NCBI GenBank assembly: GCA_030686995.1 | Contig: CM060693.1 | Span: forward strand, 111,192,228-111,256,227 | Direction: 5' to 3' | Origin: Artemisia argyi | Lineage: Eukaryota > Streptophyta > Magnoliopsida > Asterales > Asteraceae | Length of the DNA stretch: 64,000 nucleotides | Shown: positions 59,653 to 64,000 of the stretch, piece after piece | Position numbering within the stretch: the first letter of the stretch is position 1 | Layout: each line of letters begins with the position of its first letter | Made by a program: the position numbers and the translations under genes | The notes under the pieces: generated by a model | The model's database searches: none | What the model was told of the DNA's origin: nothing | What the model saw: the letters and a program-made list of their open reading frames with translations, nothing else

Positions 59653-60144
59653 TGATGACGTATAGTCTATATTTGGGCCACGAGTACAAATAATATATAC
59701 TACTAGCGCTTAAGTCCACCACAAGTGGGCTGCCATGACAATGGTTTGGGCCGCAGTATCATTAGCTTGGGCCCACGAGGCCCAAAGCCCAACTAAACCC
59801 ACCGGGTACACGATAAGGATTATCTATTCATGGAATAGATACAATTTCCTTGGATAAGCACCACGAGTGCGAAGAGTAAGGAGCAAGAAACCCACGCGGT
59901 TTCAGCCCCTATAAAAGGAATGATATATTCTCATTCAAAGGTACGATATACAAAACCCTAACTCTCTACGAGAACCCTGAATTGATTACTTACTCTCACG
60001 CTGGAGTCTAATCGGGGGAGACAATTCCTCGATAAGCCTAACGGTGTTGTTTATTTTCTTAGTGCGCAGGTAACAAGTACTAAGAAGCGAATTGGTACGA
60101 GAGTAAGAGCCAATAACCAGGAACGCCCAACTTTTGTATCAACA
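59653..60144 (+). repeat. 3' LTR of element D
   Basis: 492 bases; about 11 differences from the 5' LTR, several of them C/T or G/A, with one cluster of three at the position after GAATAGATA. Confidence 0.96.
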
Positions 60145-60149
60145 TCCCC

Positions 60150-61438
60150 CATGATCAGAGAGTGAGTGTGAACTTCGAGTGTGATAACAGCAGACTGAGG
60201 GAGTTGATAAGGACTAGCAGTCATGGTTTCTACAAGTTCCATGATTTCTACTGCTAGTGATTCAATCATATTCTTTTCTCCATGTATTTCTACTGAAGCA
60301 GTTTCAACTGAAGCTGAATCAAAAGGTTTCTCAGATACCTTTGGGATTGGAACAAAGTCATCAATTTCCTCAAGAGGATTGATTTTGACTTCCTTGTTCC
60401 CCATTGGAAACATATCTGAAGTTTCCTTAGGGTTTTCCTCTTGAAATGGTTCATCCTCATCACTTTCATCCTCAAGATAAAATGAGTTAACAGGAGGCTT
60501 TTGTTTTCTAAGAATCAAATCCTCAAGACAGTTTATACTATCTTGAATGGTCTTGTTGACTTGATTTTGATTCATAATCATTTTAGTAATCAATTCAGCT
60601 CTAGCTAACTCGTCCTGAGGCGGTGGGTGAGGGTTTGTGTATTGTGAAGGCTGGTTAAAACCAAATTCATGATTGTTACAAGGAACCTGTTCATAGACAA
60701 ACTGATTCCTAATTTGACAATCAGAGCTGTAGTGAGGGCCTCCACAATACTCACAACAGTAAAACTGTTGAGTCTGGCTTGGTGTATTTTGATACGAAGC
60801 ATTATTGAGATTTGGATAATATGATTCTTGCTCGTATGAATGTGATGGGTAGTTGGAAAAATTTGAGGAGTTATTGAATGAGTTCTGATTAGGATCATAA
60901 GCAAATGAATCCCTCGAACCACAAAACAAACAACTCCCGTCTCGAATATCGTTACCACATTGTACACATGTACACCAACGACATGGAAACTGAAAAGCGG
61001 CTCACCACAACCGACACAAGGAACAAAATCCGGAGGCGGGACAAGTGGTATGCTCTTAGAGCTAGGAATTTCCACCACTTCCGTTATGGTCTCGGTTTTT
61101 TGAATGTGAAGATTAGGCAAGACGTTATTTTCAGTCACAGCTCTAAGCTCTTGGTTTTTGCTTATAACCGTATATCTTGAAAGGTTAGGAGCAATTGTGA
61201 GCTTAGATTTTTGGGCAACCGTAGGTTGGACGTATTTAGCACTTCCATAGTCAGAGGAAAGTACATGGTCCTTTGTCACCCCGGTTTCTCGTTCCATTTC
61301 CCTTATTGGAGAGGGAATAGGAATCGAAGGTCCATCATAATCAACATGACATCTCGACATTTTTGACAAGGCCTGAAGTTTTTCAATATTGATCTCAAAG
61401 GCCTTGTGTTCAAAGAAATCGTCATCGAGATATGCCAT
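60150..61438 (-). pseudogene. N-terminal half of the acidic gag-like protein of C
   Basis: Starts MAYLDDDFFEHKAFEINIEK at 61438. CVGCGEPL begins a Cys cluster; a frameshift near 60990 moves the continuation (CTCVQCGNDIRDGSCLFCG) to another frame. That frame then runs without stop to the D insertion: YDPNQNSFNN, a CX2CX3HX4C knuckle in CEYCGGPHYSSDC, a basic-acidic middle, and HTHSLIMGD at the border. The reading joins in phase to the part beyond D because the insertion plus duplication is a multiple of three. The multiple CX2C pairs suggest zinc or RNA binding. Confidence 0.75.
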
Positions 61439-62180
61439 TAATTACAGGACAAGTGAAAGAAGTTAGAATCAAAAGGATAGAGGGTAACGGGATGAGGAAT
61501 CAAAAAGGTGAGAGGGTAAAGGTGAATATTTTTTGTATTTTTGAGAAACATGTTTAGTGCACATGCACTAAAAACAATTTTTCAAAACTAATTCGGGGCA
61601 AAACCACAGGGAACTTAAACCAATAATCACAAGTGAATGGCTTATTTGAAAAAGGTAAACCACTCACAGGGATACAAAGGAAACTTTTTATCTTAAGTTT
61701 GGGAACTTATTATGTCCACACCCCCAGTTGGTAGGTGTTCAGCCTTGGTTTGCGGTGGTAAGATTTTATGTATTTATTACTTTGAAAAATTGCTTTAGGC
61801 TTATGGGTGTGTGTGCAGAAAACTTGGGAAATATTTTTGGAACTGATTCGTTAACCGAAATCGTTCTTTTAAGATTACTCGCAGGCTGGCGGGAGGAAGT
61901 AAATAGGTTTCCTCTTCAGTTCGCAATTTAATGTCAGAACTTACCTTAAACCAACTGTTTCAGGTTGTAATCTTAAAGAAAACGAAGTAATTTAACTTCA
62001 CAGTTTGTTTTGTTGTTATTGATTTTTTTTTTGGTGTTTTTAACACTTTAGGAAAAGTGTTAATGAACTTTTTGATATGATTATATTTTTACAAAAACTT
62101 TTTACAAATTTGTGTGAAATTTGTACAGGGAGGGTTTTGAAAACCACTAAACTTAAAACGATTTTTAAAACACGCAACAA
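61439..62180 (-). other. Leader of element C between PBS and the acidic ORF
   Basis: No gene is seen. The equivalent leaders in E are shorter (32296-32574 and 39267-39545), again without coding content. Confidence 0.6.
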
Positions 62181-62200
62181 CCTCCCCGGCAGCGGCGCCA
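62181..62200 (-). other. Primer binding site of element C
   Basis: Minus strand TGGCGCCGCTGCCGGGGAGG, five bases from the LTR end CCAATCA. Confidence 0.85.
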
Positions 62201-62205
62201 AATTT

Positions 62206-64000
62206 TGATTGGGGCTAAACCGTCAGATATAATTGACCAAGGTCAACTAGTCAAAAATAGCTTATCCCAATGCTCCGTGGATAGTAGAGTATGTCCCTGG
62301 GTCGTTAAAGTCCCAGCGAGATTGAAATGGTGTTATTTGAAATCGTTTATGAGTGAGTGGCACTGAGGATAGTAGCCCAGATGATATGGAATTGATTTTG
62401 CTACTGTTATTTTGGTATTTGTACATAGATATAATATTCACAAAAACCAGATATACAGGTATATGCACAAATTTACAAATTGGATCACGTAACAGACAGG
62501 AAAAATGGGATTTGGTAATTAACAAACTACAGGGGTGCTTTTGAAACTTTTGAAACTTAAAATTAAAAGAAAATTAAAAATGAAAATGAAATTATAAAAA
62601 TGATTATTTTACTATTTAAATATTATTTAATTAATTAAACTAATTAAAATCTAATTTAAATTAACTAATAATTATAAATATTACAAATTAAACTAAAAAT
62701 TTGCAAAAACAATTTCTAAACTTAAAATAGAACTTGAAGAAAGTATAAAAAATAAAAATAAATATTTTTGTCTTTTTATGAGTTTTTTATTAATTAAAAA
62801 CTATTTAACTTAATTAAACTAATTAAACTAATTTAAATTACTATTAATATTAAACTAACTTAGAAAATTATAAGAAAATTTATAAAATTATTTAACCATC
62901 ACAGGAATCCTAAAAAATTGTAAAAGCTTCTAGAAATTATATTTTAGGCTATTCCACTAATTATTTACCTTTTAATTAACTTAAATCTAATTTAAATAAT
63001 TAAAATAAGAAAAATGGAAAATGAACAGTGGAAATTAAAAATATATTTTCTAAAAGTCTATTATATTATATAAGAGCTAGGAAAATTATAAAAACTAGGT
63101 TGTGCTTTATAAAAACTAAATATGCTATTTAAAATTTAATTATTAACTAATTACTAATAAAACTAAGATTAAATCTAATAAATACTAAATGGCAAAATAA
63201 AAATCTGAAAAATTTACTAAAATTACTTTACTATATAAGGTAATTAATAAAATTATAAAAAAGCTAAGTGCTTAATAAAAATTTAAAAATGAAAATTAAA
63301 ATTTAAATAAAATTAAATAGAAACTATCACTTAAAAATAAATTGGTTTTTCTTGGTTTTTCTTTTACAAACTTATTTTAGACATAAAAACATGAACTTTT
63401 TATAAAAACAACTTTTTTGTAAACTAAAAATAAGCACTATGGAAAGAAATAAGCTAAACAGTTGACCACAGTTGACTTTTTAAGCTAATAAGCTCAAATG
63501 AGCTTGAGTGGGACCCACAATGGTGAAAATAGGTTTCTCTGAGTTGATTGATCAATATTAAGCAAGTTTCACACAGATAAGCACAGCAAATAAGCCACAC
63601 AACAACAAATAAGCACTTACTTATTACTATTCTGAGACAGAATGGGACAGAGTTGAGGAGCAAATCTAGGTGGGGTTGGGAGAACCAAAAACTAGGGCGT
63701 GGGACCCAAAAACTAGGGCGTGGGACCCACTGAGGTGGTCACAAACCACCACCAAAGTGGTGGTGGTGACTGTGGTGTCTGTTGTGCAGGGGAGCAGACA
63801 GCCCTGCAGCCCTCTTTAGAGGGTTGTGGGGCCTGCACAAAAAATCACAAAAATGAAACCAATGTGGGACCTTGAAGTTAAGCTGGAAGACAACCAAATC
63901 TGAAAGTTTCACAGCTTAAGTCTCTCTACATAAATCACTAAAAATCTTGGTATTTTTGGTTTTTTCTGCAAGGGTGCAATTTTGACTTTTTAAGAAAACT
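62206..64000 (-). repeat. Right LTR of element C, cut by the window end
   Basis: Starts TGATTGGGGCTAAACCGTC and follows 43900-45690 of the left LTR closely. It lacks about 53 bases near 63675 and has a 21-base tandem duplication at 63687-63728. No gene. Confidence 0.9.

Larger units (their letters stand above)
49695..60144 (+). mobile_element. Element D: Tat-lineage Ty3/gypsy retrotransposon with antisense gene
   Basis: 10.45 kb, flanked by TCCCC at 49690-49694 and 60145-60149. LTRs of 492 bases each; PBS and PPT are present. Sense order: gag, protease, RT, RNase H, a second (archaeal-type) RNase H, integrase. The dual RNase H and antisense ORFs before the 3' LTR are known from the Tat lineage (Grande, Retand and relatives). 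The LTRs differ at about 11 positions (near 98 percent identity), so D is fairly young, yet its pol is already broken. It is richer in CpG and GCGC than all its neighbours. Confidence 0.93.
43895..64000 (-). mobile_element. Element C: relative of E, holding element D; runs off the window
   Basis: Minus-strand LTR element with one LTR at 43895-47897 and the other starting at 62206. The internal region, after removing D and one duplication, is about 3.85 kb. PPT at 47898, PBS at 62181-62200. LTR termini, PPT, PBS and the acidic ORF match the type of E, but the LTR bodies are clearly diverged, so it is a sister family. It is non-autonomous: no pol is seen apart from that of the inserted D. Confidence 0.85.

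Overview
The window looks like nuclear DNA of a higher plant and is made almost entirely of nested LTR retrotransposons. I found no ordinary host gene. Zinc-knuckle and acidic gag-like proteins here resemble what I remember from Asteraceae genomes such as Tanacetum; that placement is an inference from memory, not a search result. Base composition is AT-rich with long (AT)n tracts, except for one CpG-rich element (D).

Left third (1-23025). A Tekay-type chromovirus (element A, + strand) runs from an LTR cut by the window start, through a decayed gag-PR-RT-RNaseH-IN-chromodomain region, to an LTR ending at 19790. Its gag is split by a clean solo LTR (2736-6028, target duplication AACAA). Its right LTR is split by a minus-strand Athila-like element F (11035-16936, target duplication CCCAA), and F itself carries a 167-bp hAT-like MITE. 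The two LTRs of A do not match each other. To the right lies element B, a second Tekay-type relic whose gag has lost its capsid region.

Middle (23026-43900). An AT-rich stretch with a probable tRNA-derived SINE leads to B', a second copy of B with the same gag deletion. B' is split by a 17.8-kb tandem retrotransposon E with the layout LTR-internal-LTR-internal-LTR, bounded by a single target duplication CTAAT. E is non-autonomous: its PBS, PPT and about 4-kb LTRs are present, but the only coding region is a gag-like acidic polyprotein on the minus strand.

Right third (43895-64000). Element C, a relative of E on the minus strand, begins with an LTR that lost its outer end inside the RT of B'; its other LTR runs off the window. 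C's acidic ORF is split by D (49695-60144, target duplication TCCCC), a Tat-lineage Ty3/gypsy element with two RNase H domains. D's sense gag-pol is broken by stops and frameshifts. Antisense to it, between IN and the 3' LTR, lies a four-exon gene with GT-AG introns, an upstream TATA box and no premature stop. That antisense gene, the E tandem array, and the shared acidic ORF and structured LTRs of E and C are the most interesting content.

Inferred insertion order: B and B' first; then A, E and C; then the solo LTR, F and D as secondary insertions, and the MITE inside F. All elements appear unable to move on their own.
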